A DNA stretch of 64,000 bases from positions 124,001 to 188,000 of the forward strand of contig NW_012236529.1 of NCBI RefSeq assembly GCF_000787575.1, given 5' to 3'. Position numbers and translations under genes: made by a program. This stretch comes from Acytostelium subglobosum LB1. Lineage: Eukaryota; Evosea; Eumycetozoa; Acytosteliales; Acytosteliaceae. Below the pieces are notes generated by a model. That model searched no databases and was not told the DNA's origin. It was given only the letters and a program-made list of their open reading frames with translations. Below, in pieces: positions 1 through 15,500 of this stretch (position 1 is its first letter; each line of letters starts with the position of its first letter).

Positions 1-37
1 GAATAAAATCCTCTTCATGTACAAGTACGAGTGTAAG

Positions 38-70
38 GGGTCGAGGGTAGAGGGTAGAGGGTAAGGGTAG
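38..70. repeat. G-run tandem tract (GAGGGTA-like)
   Basis: A short array of GGG runs (ggggtcgagggtagaggg and onward) just past the stop codon of the F-box gene. It is C-rich in the sense of that gene. Similar arrays occur inside introns at 49,321 and 58,829. Confidence 0.6.
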
Positions 71-76
71 TTATTA

Positions 77-1907
77 TTAGGTGTAGAACTGTTTGATTAG
101 GGTATCTGGTGTCTCTCGGAAGGATACCCGCGAGTGAGGGTCAATGTGGCGCACTCGCCATGGATCTTGGATTGACGCCACTCCATTCGTAATGACATTG
201 GATGTGATACGAGTTGATGGTGACATGAATAGACGAATGAATTCTTGGTCAGTCTGATCAACTTTACCATGTAGTGATACACTGTCATAATGTCTACCAG
301 GTGGTATTAAACCAAGGTGACCAACTCGCAACTCTATATGTTTGATTGATCGTGGCCATACATCACTGCCACTCTGAGTCATGTTACCGCACAATGCGAG
401 ATGAGTGAGTGATTGAGGAATTGATCCAGGCTCCAACAATTGTACAAAGCGAAAGCCGAGTCGTATACTGGTAAGCGAATTGGGTAGGACACCAGGCGGG
501 AAGGGATGATTGTACATCTCACCAAGATTGATACGTTTGAGAGATGGAGGAAGCGAATTGACAGTGATGGGATGATTGAAGTTGGAGGTTAGGAGGTCAA
601 GCACCTCAAGGGTGTTTGGGAGCAGACCTTGTACCAAGGTTTGATTCAATCCTCGTATAAACAACACCTTGACAAGTGGTGGAATTGAGCCGACGAGCAG
701 TCCAGACGTCCCGTTCTTGTCCAGACCTAGGTCCAGCTCAGTGAGGCTGGCTGGAAGCGCGCCAGGTGGTGGCGAATCGTGAACATTCATCTTGAGTTGT
801 GTCAAGGACAATGGGAATGTGTTCTGATTGTAATCGTGTCTGTAGGTGTTGAACTTGCCAATGTCCAACCGAGTGACTGAGTTGGGCAGAAGTCCTGGTG
901 TGATGGGACTGCTCCAGTTTGATGTGAAACAAAGGTCGGTGACATTGGATGGAATGATACCATGACCATACACTGGTTGCATCTTCAAAGTGAGAATGTT
1001 TGATGGGATACTGCCTGGCGTGACCTTGTCATCACGTATTGGTGTCCAAAATGTGAGGTTGGTCAATGACGATGGCAGGACGCCAGGATGCAGCTTGTTC
1101 TCCACCTTTGTGTACTCTGTCCAAGTGAGTTGTGTTATAGACTCTGGCAACACACCTGGTTGATGCAACAATGAGTTGCCATGCCAGAGGCCCAGATACA
1201 GATCGGTGACAGATGTTGGTATGGCACCAGGATGTATTTTTGAGATTGGATAGTCATCGTTGATCGCCAAGCTCGTGACTGAGGTTGGAATGACTCCCAC
1301 CAACAACTCGGTACTACTCTTTGAGAGCTCAGTGTCGCCTCTAAGCTGGAGCACACGAACACTGCTGGGTATGACACCTGGTTCATAGAAATACTTTGTC
1401 CTTGAAATGAGGACGACAACAGTTGATGGAATCAATCCAGGTGTGATGATATATCCTCCCATCTTTGCATCATCCTGCCAGTAAATATGAAGGAACTCAG
1501 TGTCTGGCGGTACATAATCAAAGTTACTATCATAATGAGTACAATACTGTTCCAACAATGGAGGTCTGAGCAGTGGGCCTAAGTAAGGATGAGCTTGGAA
1601 GTGAGTATGATTGGTTGATTGATCGATTGATTGAATGAGTTTGATGAGGCTTACGAGTTGGTTCCTCATGTTGACGTCCACGACAATGTTTAATTGAACA
1701 CCATATGGTATCGCACTTGTGCATCTTCAATATGCATCTGGAAGATAGGTCATAATTTAACTTATGTAGACTAATACTCTTGTGTCGTTCATTGTATAAC
1801 TTGACACAAGTCAATGCCAAACAGACACGATCAATATTTCTCTCCAAGTACGATACTATCTTCTTCAATAGAATATGTGGAAGATTGTTCAACAATGGCA
1901 ATGTCAT
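77..1907 (-). CDS. F-box protein with FNIP repeats
   Basis: Two exons, 1907-1655 and 1593-77, separated by a 61-nt GTAAGC..CAAG intron; the phases match and give about 589 residues. The N-terminus has an F-box-like stretch (LPLLNNLPHILLKKIVSYL at roughly residues 3-21, then a D.V.LALTC pattern). The rest is about 16 tandem FNIP-type repeats with a G.(I/L/V)P.S(V/L)T.L.LG pattern. Proteins of this build are greatly expanded in dictyostelids; an F-box suggests a substrate receptor of an SCF ubiquitin ligase, with the repeats forming a leucine-rich-repeat-like binding surface (family inference). I chose the ATG at 1907 because the frame is open further upstream only through non-ATG codons. The ligand is unknown. 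It lies 249 nt downstream of the ubiquitin-RPS27A gene on the same strand, with no sign of co-transcription. Confidence 0.88.
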
Positions 1908-2156
1908 CTTCTCTCTTTGTTGCTCACTCACTAGTGATGATCAATCAAACATGTTGAAAACGACATTGATGGAGTGTGTGAGTGTGTTTGTATGATCAAA
2001 GTGAAGAATAGACAAGTGAAGGTAGTTGGAAACGTATTGTTTATTTGGGGCAAAGCATGACATAGTGCATTCCTCTCTTCACAAAAATACTAATGGAGGG
2101 AACACTGGGCAACGGGAACGGTTGGCATCATCAGGGGTGTGGACCAGACAGACTGT

Positions 2157-3555
<1,399 letters not shown>

Positions 3556-6500
3556 ATGTCATCAGATATTGCACCTGATGCTCGTGGAGTTGATGACAAT
3601 AGCAACAATACTGATGCACTCGACTCTCTTAGCCTTTGTAACAAACATAAGAAGTTCTTCTATTTAACATGCTTCCAATGCCGGGGAATACGTCTTTGTA
3701 GAGATTGCGTTCCCAATCACGTCAATCATCCCATTGGAATCTACAACAATAGGCAACATTTACAACTACTGCGTGAGGCTGCGACTGCTGCTGCGAGTGC
3801 GGCTCAGAACAACAACAACAACAACAACAACAATGGAAGCATGCTCAGCAGCAGTAGCAGCAGAGTGGTTGGCAACAGCACGATCAGCAGTAGCAGTGGC
3901 AGCAGCATCAGACCAATTGATGCATCACAGGATGGAGAGATGACTACATCGACCACATCAATTTCATCATCTTCGTCATCATCGTCATCATCATCATTGT
4001 CATTGTCATCCTCGATATCTATTACACCCGATCCTTCAGTCTTGTCATCAGTGTCATCTCAATTGGTGCCCATCTTGCCCATCCCAAGCAATCTTCAATC
4101 TTATGTCAAGACAAACGCTCATGAAGCAGCACTAAGTGGAACAGGCGAGACATTCATATTGGACATCAAGTCACACGACTTTCATAGACCAGACAAGGAT
4201 CGAGTATCAGTCATCTTTGACTTCAAGAAACAATCAATCACATATGTCACTGGAGCAAATCCAAACGAAGAGATCAAGTTCTCCGTCATCTTTTACATTG
4301 AATGGTAGGGTCCTTGTACCATGCATGCATCGTTCATCACCATGCCAATCGCTCACTCATTCATTCACTAATCCAATCACTCAATCATCAACAAATAGTT
4401 CCAAATCGGACGATGGTGGACACATTATCACCATTCACTTCTTTGACAATCCACAACGTGTTGCCAAAGTGACGACCAAGTCATTGAACAGTTTGGAGAT
4501 ATATTTGAATCGTTTGTGGCATTCTGGAATGTTGATCGATATCTCCAAACCAATATATTGGCACAAAGATCGGTCAAGGTTCACCAATGCTCTCCCTCCC
4601 GACCTCTTGGATGATCTACTCAATGGCACCAATGAGCATCTTATCGAACTATTGGAGTTTATGTCAATGGATCTGAAGGAAATCATTGACAAACCTGCCT
4701 TATTGTCTATCACTAGGCGGGAGTATCTCAGGAGGGCCATCACTCATGACAGGCCAACTCAACCACGAATGTACTACCTACTCTACATCATGAGATTAAT
4801 GTATGTTTCATTCGTTCAATCAATCAATCAACATTATCACTCAATCACTCACTCAATCAATCAATCAATAATTCAGGTTATTCGATGCAGTCGAGTATAT
4901 TAAGGAGGATCTGATGGAGTTGCTCACACATCAGAACTATCAGAGTTGTAAACAACTGTTCCACGCCATATATGCAGAGTTTATCGAGATCAAGGGCGAT
5001 ACTCTGTGGAGTGCAGAGGATTTGTTTGCAAATGGCATTGTCTTCTTTGACTCACCAATAGTGGACATCATTGGCAGACATTACACCATGACACCAGAGC
5101 ACAAGACACGTCTCATCTTGATGGAGTTTGGCAATTCACATTCGACATTATCAAATGACAAGACATTGGCAGTATTCAAAGAGATCAAACACAAACAAGT
5201 CTTTCTCGAGACCTTTGCCACCCTATTCTGGCCATTGATCATTGTGAGTTCATTCATTCATTCATTCAAACATCATTGTGGAATACTTGGACTAACCTTT
5301 TTGATTCTTGATACTTTATTAGAGTGACTACCATCAGCGTCAAGAGGACTTCTTGTCATACTTCTTCGTATCACCTCGTGACTTCTTTGGCGCATTGATA
5401 GCATGTGATGGTATGTATGAATGGATTGTTCATCACTAACTCACTCACTCACTCACCCATCCGATCATCCCAATCAATCAATCAATCAATGCAGTCAATT
5501 CTTTGACTGACAATGACCTTGGGTTTAGGTTCAATCTGGCAATGTATTACATTGAGAGAGAGAAGCCTGATTTGGCTAATGTCAAGCTTGGTCACATTAT
5601 GTTTGAGTTGCTCAGTAGGAATCATGTTCGTTTCTATGATCTTTTGAAGCAGATGAAACATCAAGAGGAACAAATAGCCACCATTATGAAGAGTATAGAC
5701 ATGTTTATCGAAAACTCTGACACTCATACACTTCTTGATCACCTGGAAGTCATACTCAGACTCCTCAAGAATGCAAGATTATCATGGCTATGCTCGCCCA
5801 AAGTGATGGATTCGATCACACACACTTGGAGCAAGAAGTACATGATCTACTCTGTCCGTGACAACGCAGTGTACGACAGACTGCAAGCAGCCATGATGGA
5901 ACTTCTCAGATTGCCAGACTATGGCCATCTTTACATCCGCATCCCAACTCTATTCACTCGCAAGATCGTCACAATGGTGCCTACAATGATTGACATTACA
6001 GAGATATCAAGGGAGGAGCATGCATTCAGAAGCGAGAGCGGTCCGATCATCAATGAGGATCTCAACGAGAGGACACGTGTACAATATTATCAGTTGTGTT
6101 CGGAGGCCGTGCAACAGGTCGCATCAAAGTTCAGCGAGTCATCGATGTCGTCATTGATTAGCGAGGTCATTGATCTGGTCAGACAGATTGGGGAGCTGGC
6201 GAGAGACCACATCCCCATTTCATTGCCACACCTCCTATTGCTCAATCGCTTCCTGACCCACATCAACAACCACAGGTTGATCAAGGACATTGGACTCAAA
6301 GCACCACTTCACCGACTCATCGTCAATTCAAGATCATGGCGCAAGGATGTCTTGGAGTACGTCAACTTGACAAATGAGGTATGTACACTCACTCAATCAT
6401 TCAATCATTCCAATCACTCACTCACTCAAACTCCCTCACTTACTCAATCATAGTTTCAACACAATCTCAAGACAATGTACCAAAGGATGGCATCGAGTTG

Positions 6501-9500
6501 GAATCCAGATCACTCGAAGGAGTTTGATGTGATATCTGATGTGCTGGCGAGTACGTTTGGACAAACAGTGATCAGATCAAGCACGCTCAATGAGACACAC
6601 TACAAACATCTTTGGAGATTGAGCAAGTTGATGCAGTTGGTCGAGTGGCTTAACACACGCTTCGACTTCACCATCAAGGCCGGCACGAACAATCTGAACA
6701 ATCCTTCTTCGGCCTGCACCATGCTGTGCCGGGCAATCACCTCTGCAAAGGGTGCCCACGGACACACATTGATCAGCGAGGAACTGGTCGACTTTCTCAG
6801 CAACCTACTTGGTTCAGACAACAACAGACTGTTCCGTATCGTGCTCGATCACTATATCAGTGTCAGCAAATCAGTCAGTATCGACAACATTGCCATACTA
6901 TGCAGGGATTACCTAAAGGCATTGATCGACGACGATGACTCCTCACTCAATCTCAAGCTCAATGTCATCAAGAATCTTGCCATGACCAAGGACATCAACT
7001 TCAACAAGGAGTATCGTACATTGTAAGTACTCTAATTGTTTGAATGATTGATTGATCGAGTGACTAATCGTACAACAAACAGGTTCTCAATCATATATCC
7101 CAACGAGCAATATGATGGAACACGCAACAGACTTGAACAATTGATCAATGAGGCATCGTTGAATGGAGTCCAAGATAATATCAATTATCTGTTCACATAC
7201 TGCGACAGCAATCAACATTACATCATCGTGGATAACTTTGACAATGACAAGCGCAACATCCAGGCCAAGGTATCCAACCTCAAATCAGACTTGACCATTG
7301 GCGAAGCCAAACAACTCGTGGGCGAGGTCACATCACTCATTGGCGGTCTGAACCATCATCAGCTGCAGCTGTTCCAGCACATTGATCGCGAGCTCATTGA
7401 CTTTTACGCCTCATTCGATGACTTTATCAAGACCAATCAGATCATCACTGCCAACTTGATCAGCGATCAGTTCAACTTCAATCTGATGAACAACACCATC
7501 CACTCATATGAGATGCTCAAGCCACTGATCATACGCTGCAAGGCCGCCAAGAAGGGCGGCTTCAAGGACAACCAGACCGAGCACTTTGTCTCATTGAGCG
7601 ACCTGTGCCGCGTTTTTGCTTCGACCAACAACAACAAGAACAGTCGCGATAACATCGAGACCACGATCAACAAGCTGGTGTGGACCGTCACAAACATCTC
7701 GCAGATCAAGAGTCTGTACTCAGCCGCGAGCGGCATGCATGACACCGAGTCAGTGCTCTCGACGGCCAAGGAGATATTCAACGGCTCGAAATTCCAGTCG
7801 AGCAGCCCCAAGAACGAGAATGGCCTCCTGGGCTGGTGCGTCGTCATCGATTCATCCAAGATAACGCTGCCCCAGTTCAAGGTGATGGACGTTGTGCAGG
7901 GCCTAAGGATCTCGACTTCGGACACCCAATTCCAGTCCAACGAGCTGATCGACATGGTGGACCGTTTTGGCATTGCCGTCGAGCACTTTGTCACGATTCA
8001 CGAGCTTCACTGTCAGCTGGACCGCGCATTCCACCCCCAGTTCTCGCAGGGCTTCATAGAGATACCCTTCAACGGCCTGTTGGACACCCTTGAGGACTTC
8101 TCTGCACATCTCAGGAAAATGTTGGAACATTGGACGAGCATGATGAACTCACTGCCGGCACGCCTCTTCTATCTGAGGCCTCACGGTATCTCCTCCCTGC
8201 TCTCGGGATTCACCAGCATGGCTGAGTCCCCAACCACGCCAACTTCCAGGGACTTTGTCTCATTGTTGTCGCCATACATCAAGTTTTGCCATCAATCATT
8301 GCGCGACACATCATCAGTCGACAAGACATTGTTATCGATCCACAATGACATGATCAAGGACAAGACACTCACAACAAGCCTCAAGTTCAACATCCACATG
8401 CAACATGTGCTCAGTCGTCTGGCCACCACTGATGTGTTCTACGAGGAGCTGGACTTTGATCGCGGTCCCATGTTTGTGGAGCTCCCATCGCACCAGAACC
8501 TCTTCAACACGTTGATGTACTTGAACAACTCACAGCTGCCACATCCCTCGCAGATATTCTATGCCAATAAGTTCAGCGATGAGCATGACTGCATGTTCAA
8601 GCTGGCCGAGCAGATGGCCGGCCACACATTGTTCCTTGTGGGCATCCCCAGCGACAGGAACGTTCTACTCAAATGGCTGTCTCATCACTTTAGCAAGGGC
8701 ACCCAATCGTCGTTGGCGCGTATCTACATCATCGCCACCGAGCCCTCCAATACCAACAGTACATTTGGCTTCTTGCCTCAGTACAAGGGCATGATCGACA
8801 CTGAGTGGAAGAATTTCAAGGAGCTCCTGGCCACGACCAAGCTCAACACGGGTGTCGAGAAGCTCACTGTTGTGTGCGGACGAACTGGCACGGGCAAGTC
8901 CTTCATGATCCAGCAAGAATTGCCCAAGTTGATCAGAGTGAATATTCGACCCAACTACGATGTCAAGCCTCTCATCGACATGCTCAAGGGTCTCATGGCA
9001 TCCAAGGACAGAGCCAAGGAGCAGCCCGTGGGCATCCACCTCGACATATCACCATATTGCAACTTTGCCATGTTCGAGTTGTTCCTCTATCATTTAGTCC
9101 ACGGCTTTGTGATTGGCAACAGACTGGGCGAGATGATCAGCACCTCTGGATCACTGTCGCTGCACATCTACATTGAGATTGGTGACCCACCTCTCGACTC
9201 AAATCACACCTCCTACGAGCATTACCTCAGCGACAACATCCCGCTCACAACAAACATTGCCACGCGAAAGGATCACACCACGATGCGCTGGAAAGACGAC
9301 GATGCGGACTACGAGGTCTTCATGTTTGCCCGCACCAACAACAAACTTCAGAAGCCATCAATCAAGATGGGCGATGACGTGACGTTCAATGAGTACATCA
9401 ATCATGCGAGAGAGTTGGTCAAGGCCACGTTCAACTATTCGCCACACTTCATCAACGACCCCCAGTGCCTTCAACATCGCAGGAGCTTCCTCGTGCTGAT

Positions 9501-12500
9501 GCAGCAACGCGTGCGATTCTTGATGAGGTACTACGACTACTACGCCGAGATGGGTTTGGCGGGCCGATCGATGCAGCGCAAGATGCTGATGCCCTACGAG
9601 CTGTACCAGTACTTCCTGTACGAGGCCATGCTGCTGGCCGACCAGAACCTGCTGTCCAGCGCCGTCGCCTTTAACAACAGCACTCCCAACGCTGTGGCCG
9701 CCAACATGGAGACACTGTGGCACGCGCCACCAATGTTCATCGCCCGCACAGAGCACGAGAACAACACATCCATCGAGTTCCTAGACTTCCACGCACTCTA
9801 TCGCCACAAGCAGATCATCAACCAGATCACCTATGACGAGGCGATCAACTCAGAGTCCACTAGCAAGTTCCGAGCATTCATTGCCAATTTGTTTGGAGTG
9901 GGGAGGAGCGAGCTGATCATCAATCTGTGCCATCAGTTCAACTACGTCCTCACGCCCGAGTCTGGCCTCATCCTGATGACCCTGTACAACAAGATGCTAT
10001 GCCAGCGATCAATCATTCTCACGGGAGACACGGGTGTGGGCAAGACCTACACACTGCTCTTCTTCTCGATGCTCATCAATGCCAAGGTGGACTCGATGCC
10101 CGACATCATCTCGCGAGTGCGCGGCCTGATCAGCGACATCTTCAAAACACTGCCCAAGTTTGAGCTGCGTGGCAGCAGCAGCAGCCAAGACAGCAGACGT
10201 GAGCTCCCCAAGGACCCCTCCGTGCACCAGATCATCGACGCCATGTCCCAGATGTGCGACTACGAAGGCCAGTCCGAGGAGGACCGTGACAAGATGTTCC
10301 TGCAGGTTGAGAAAGCCATCCGTCTGTTGCTGCTGCGCTCATTGATCTACGCGCCACCCAACAGCTTCTTGCAGGTGCTCTCCACTAGCAAGCGAAGAGA
10401 GATCAAGAGCAAAGAGCGCTGTGTTGAGGCCATCAAAGAGATCTGCACGGCCTCCTTCAAGAACATTTTCCATCGCATTGTGATGCATCAGAAGTTCACA
10501 TCGCTTACGTTCAAGAGTCGCGTGCTTGAGTTGGTCAAGGAGTCAAGCGAGCTGTTTGCGCGCGATCCCAACCTCAAGATGGTGGTGTTCGTCGATGAGT
10601 TCAACACCAGTCCCCCTGACACCCTGTCCTTGATCAATGAGATCCTGACCAATGGCACAATCGATGGCAGTCAGCTAACGCTGCCCAGCAACATATTCTG
10701 GGTGGCCGCCATGAACCCACGCAACATGGGTAACAACAACACCAACAATATCGACTACACTGGTCAGCAACAGGGCGCACCCGCATTTGTGGTGGAGAAC
10801 GCCCCGCCATCGACACTTAACCTGCTTCTCAATGTTGGCGAGTTCACCGAGAAGAATGAGAAGACATTCGTGCAAGTGTTGTTCCAGCTCAACGAGCACA
10901 TGTGCACACCGTACCATTCGGGTGACCTGTCGGACTTCATCCTGATTGGCCAGAAGGGACTGCGTCGCGTCGGTCAGACACGCACACACGTCTCCATCAG
11001 AGACATCACTCGTGCCATTGACTTTTATCAGTTCTTCCGCACGCCGGTCGGCCAATCCATACTTCAATGCGCGCGACCAAACAAGCTCAAGGACGGAGAT
11101 CTGCTGATTCATTGGATGTCCATCGTGGCGGCGATCGGCCTCACGTACCATCTCCGTGTGCTGCCCTCCAACGTCAATGCCAACAAGTTCCTGCAGGTGT
11201 TCAACAAGTACTACACAGACAAGGCGCCACCTATTGTTGCGGAGGCTTTCCCATCATTTGAAATGATGTTTGCCAATATCATCGATGGACTGTGCGATCA
11301 GCGCTATACCAAGCTGCCACCAGGCGTTGCACTCACTCAATCTCTCAAACGTAACATCTTTTGCATCACTGTGGCCATCAACTGCTCGGTGCCCCTGTGC
11401 ATCGTTGGCCCACCAGGCTGTTCCAAGACGCTCAGCTTCAGCATTGTCATTGACAACCTCAACGAGACCAAGCATACCAACAGCGCGTCACCTTGGTCGC
11501 TGATGAAGAACGCCGATCCCTTCAGATACCAATGCACGCCACACACGACCGATGTCGAGATCGCATCAGTGTTTGAGCGTGCACTTGGTCGTCAGCGCTC
11601 ATACGACTCATCGCAGGGCAGCAGCAGATGTGTTGTGTTCATCGATGAGGCTGGCCTGGTCAATGAGGATGAGTCGCCCATGAAGGTGATGCACGACTAC
11701 CTTGATCGCCTCTCTCAAAAGATGGACAACGCCACTCCCGACATCTCGACAATCATCCTCTCGAACAAGATACTCGACGCAGCCAAAACCAACCGTATGC
11801 TGATGCTTGTTCACCCTGAGGGCATCTCGGACCAAGATGAGATGTCACTGGTCAAGGGCTGCTACTTCAACAACGCCGAGCTGGGCGACGCCCAGCATCG
11901 TCTGTCTGTCGCCCTGTGCAGCGCATTCAAGGCCGTCCCCAAGTTTGATCTGATCAACAAGGACCAGCATCTCTTCCACCAGCGTGACTTTGTGTTCTTC
12001 CTGCGCCATCTAGCGCGCGGCGTCAAGCAGAACTACAACATGCTTAGCCCCCAAGTGTTGCTCAACTCCCTAGAGCGCAACTTTGGAGGAATCGACCCCG
12101 ATCAGCAACAGCTCTTGGTAAAGGCGTTCTTTGAAGAACTGGCCAAAGTTGACGACGCATTCAAGACCGTCCCGGCCATGCACGCCGCCACCAACACCAT
12201 CGAGCGACTCAAGGACTCATTGTGCGAGGTCATGAGTCCTGATCAACATCCAAGCACCTATCCATTCAGATACGTGATGTTGATCGACCCGACTGAGAAT
12301 GAGACATCCTTGGCCATCTTGAACGAGCTCGACATCAAGCACTCTGTGATCAGAGTTGGCACATTCCCCGACGACACGGCCAACAACGCACTGGTTCAGG
12401 CAGTGTCGCGCATCAAGCGTGCGATGAAGGAGGGCCAGACCATCGTCCTGGTCAACTCTACGCTGATCGACTCATGCTTCTACGAGGTGTTCAATCGTCA

Positions 12501-15500
12501 CTTCACCCTGCTGACTGCCGCCGATGGCACCGTCCAATTCATGGCCAACGTATCATTTGGCACCAACTCAATCTATTGCACGGTGCATCCCAACTTCAAG
12601 CTCATTGTACATCTACCCGAGTCCAAGCTGCAGCACACCCAAGCGCCATGGCTCAATCGTTTCGAGAAGTACTACATATCAATCGAACAGATGCGTCTCC
12701 ATTACATCCAGCACAACAACCTGATGGACCAAAACGAGCACTTGACCAAGCTGTTGAAGTCGGCCGATCACTTTGTCTCCAGCTTCAAGCCGACCATGTT
12801 TGCCGGCTACTCGGCCACCGAGACCATCTCATCACTGGTGTACTCCTCGATCAAGGGGTACAATCTACAAGGCAGACACGACAAGCATGAGCTTGGCTTT
12901 GATCTGATCAGCAGCAGCTCGACCACAGCCGGACGCGAGAAAGACAATGACATATTCCAACAGCTCAACTTCAAGCTACTCCAGCTTGCGCGTCCCGAGT
13001 GTGTGTTCACGCGTAGCACACTGCCCACATCATACATCAACGAGTACATTCTGAAGCAGGAGCACTTCAACGTGGTGCGATTCCTCGACTCGTTGCTCAC
13101 TCGGAAGCTCTGGCATGGCAATGACACCTCCTTGTCGAACAGATGGTCCATCATCACTCGCACATCACTCACACTTGGTATGATCACAGCCGACAAGCTC
13201 ACAGACTTGCTTCCATCGTTCCAGGATCAGTATCATCCCGGCATGCCCGATATCCACAACAAGATGAGTGTCATACAGCTCAATGGCGTCAAGTCCACGG
13301 AGCAGTGCCAGAAGTTGTTGGAGCAATTCATCAATTCGACCCAGCTTGTGCTGGTCGTTGTGGCCGACATGTCATCGGTGAGCCAGCATCAGATCACGTA
13401 CATTCATCAATGGTTCAGAGAGCATGGCTCACAAGATGACAATGCTGACAGAATGTTTGTGAATATCTGTCACTACCCACCCGAGTACTCATTGAGCAGC
13501 AACTCTATGATCAAGGCCAACTTTGTCAATGGAATGGACCACATCTACATTGATTCTTTCGGCGTGAGGGTCGACGGCAAGCTCATGGAGTCGTCAAACA
13601 TCTCACTCGACTCGGACATCCGCAATTGGATCGCCAATGCCTTTGGCCTCGAGGTTCAGCTCGATCCCATCGAGCTCGAGAACACATTCTCCAAGATGTT
13701 CTTTGGCGCCATGCATCAGACTGCCATCCACTCGGTCAACCTCAATCAGATGTCGCAACACATGGTTCAAAAGTCACAAGACAGCCAATCAGTCAAGCAA
13801 TTCTACTCCAACTCCAAGGACCGCGCGCGTCTCACTGTCGAGCTGTTTGAGAAGCACAGGGCTTGGAGGCGCGAGGCCATCCTCAAGTTCACCAACCAAT
13901 TGGACGTCAACTCATTGATCACAGACATAATCGAGAACACATCCAGGCTCATCCAGACGGGCATGTCGATCACATCCTTCATCGACTCAATCAAGAACTC
14001 GTTGGAGTCTCACATGTACGCCATTGTCTCGCGCATATTTGACCTCATTGCCAATCTCAAGTCGTTTGGCAACGTCTCGATGATCCCCGCCGACATTGGC
14101 GACCCCCGCGACGCCCTGATCACGCTGTACATCCGATCCATCGAGGCGCCTGAGCCCTCTGCCTACGTGGAGGATCGATACGAACAAAGGATACTCAGCA
14201 TTCCCGCGAGCAGATTCGACTCGACGCTGCCTATCTACGCGCACATCTCAAAGGACATATCGACACTCTTTGATCGAACACTGGCGCAACAGGCCAGTCA
14301 GCGAACCTTGGCAGATATCTTTGCGCACTTTGTCAAGCTCGTCCACGATCATCCCATCAACGCTGTCATCTCGCACATCAACAACACGCCCTCGCTCTTT
14401 GATCTATACGTGAGCGACTTCATCGTGTTGACGATGAGCTTCCCCAAGCAGATGGTGGACCTGATCAAAATGATTGTGGGCAAGACCCTGCCTGGCAACG
14501 TCAACAACATCTTGGCATATAGCGTGTGTAACCACTTCCAGGCCGACACATTCCACTTCCTCAACTGCTTCGCGTTGCCCCACGTCAAGCTTGGCAGCGA
14601 CAACAACCAGGATGTCATTCGTCTGCTCGAGTCCAGTCTCTCACCCACCATGGGAGTGGTCGTCAACAACATCATCGACGAGTCAATGGCTGTGCTCTAC
14701 ACTCATATCCGCTCGATAGACATTTCCAGCAGCGACATCATTGAGCTCACGACCAACTGGTGTGTGGCCGTGCGTGAGGTGCTCAATCGAACAAGCATCG
14801 ACACAATGCTGGCCAGACAAGTGGGCAGCGTGCGCGACAAGACCACCTACGTGTTTGTCATGTTCAAGGTGGCCGTGGACTTTATCGCCAATCGCACGCC
14901 TAACCATGTCGACATCACAGACCACTCGCTCAAACAGTCGTTGACAACAATGTACTCGCACTTCAAACAGGCTGAGCTCACATGCGAACGCTTTGTCCAG
15001 ACATTCACCGACAGCTATGGCAGGAAACTCACCGGCCTCAAGCTTGGCACATTCCTCGATATTGTTGAGCCCTTTGTCGCGCTGTCCCCGCACAACCAGG
15101 ACCACTTCCTCAAGCTCTGCAACCATGATGTGCCCCACCCATTTGGCAAGACCATCCCACTTGGTTGGTCGTCGACAATGTTAAAGAACTTCATGCCTAG
15201 TATGGAGTCGTTCAAACCATTCATCAACGCCATCTTGGACCAGCATCAGTTCAAGGGCAGCACAATGACCAACCCTTACATCCTGTGCCTGATGGAGGAG
15301 GGCAAGATATCACAAAAGATCCTCGACTTTATGCAGCTCAAGGTGGACGTATTCACCAACAACTTCAAGCCCAACATCCCGCTGGTCGATTCGCTCTACT
15401 TTGTGTTGCTGGAGGACTGTCGAGTCAATTACAAGCTGCTCTCCACAGACGATCTCTCCAATGTCTGGCGCGAGGAAGTGACAAAGAAGGACAACTACTC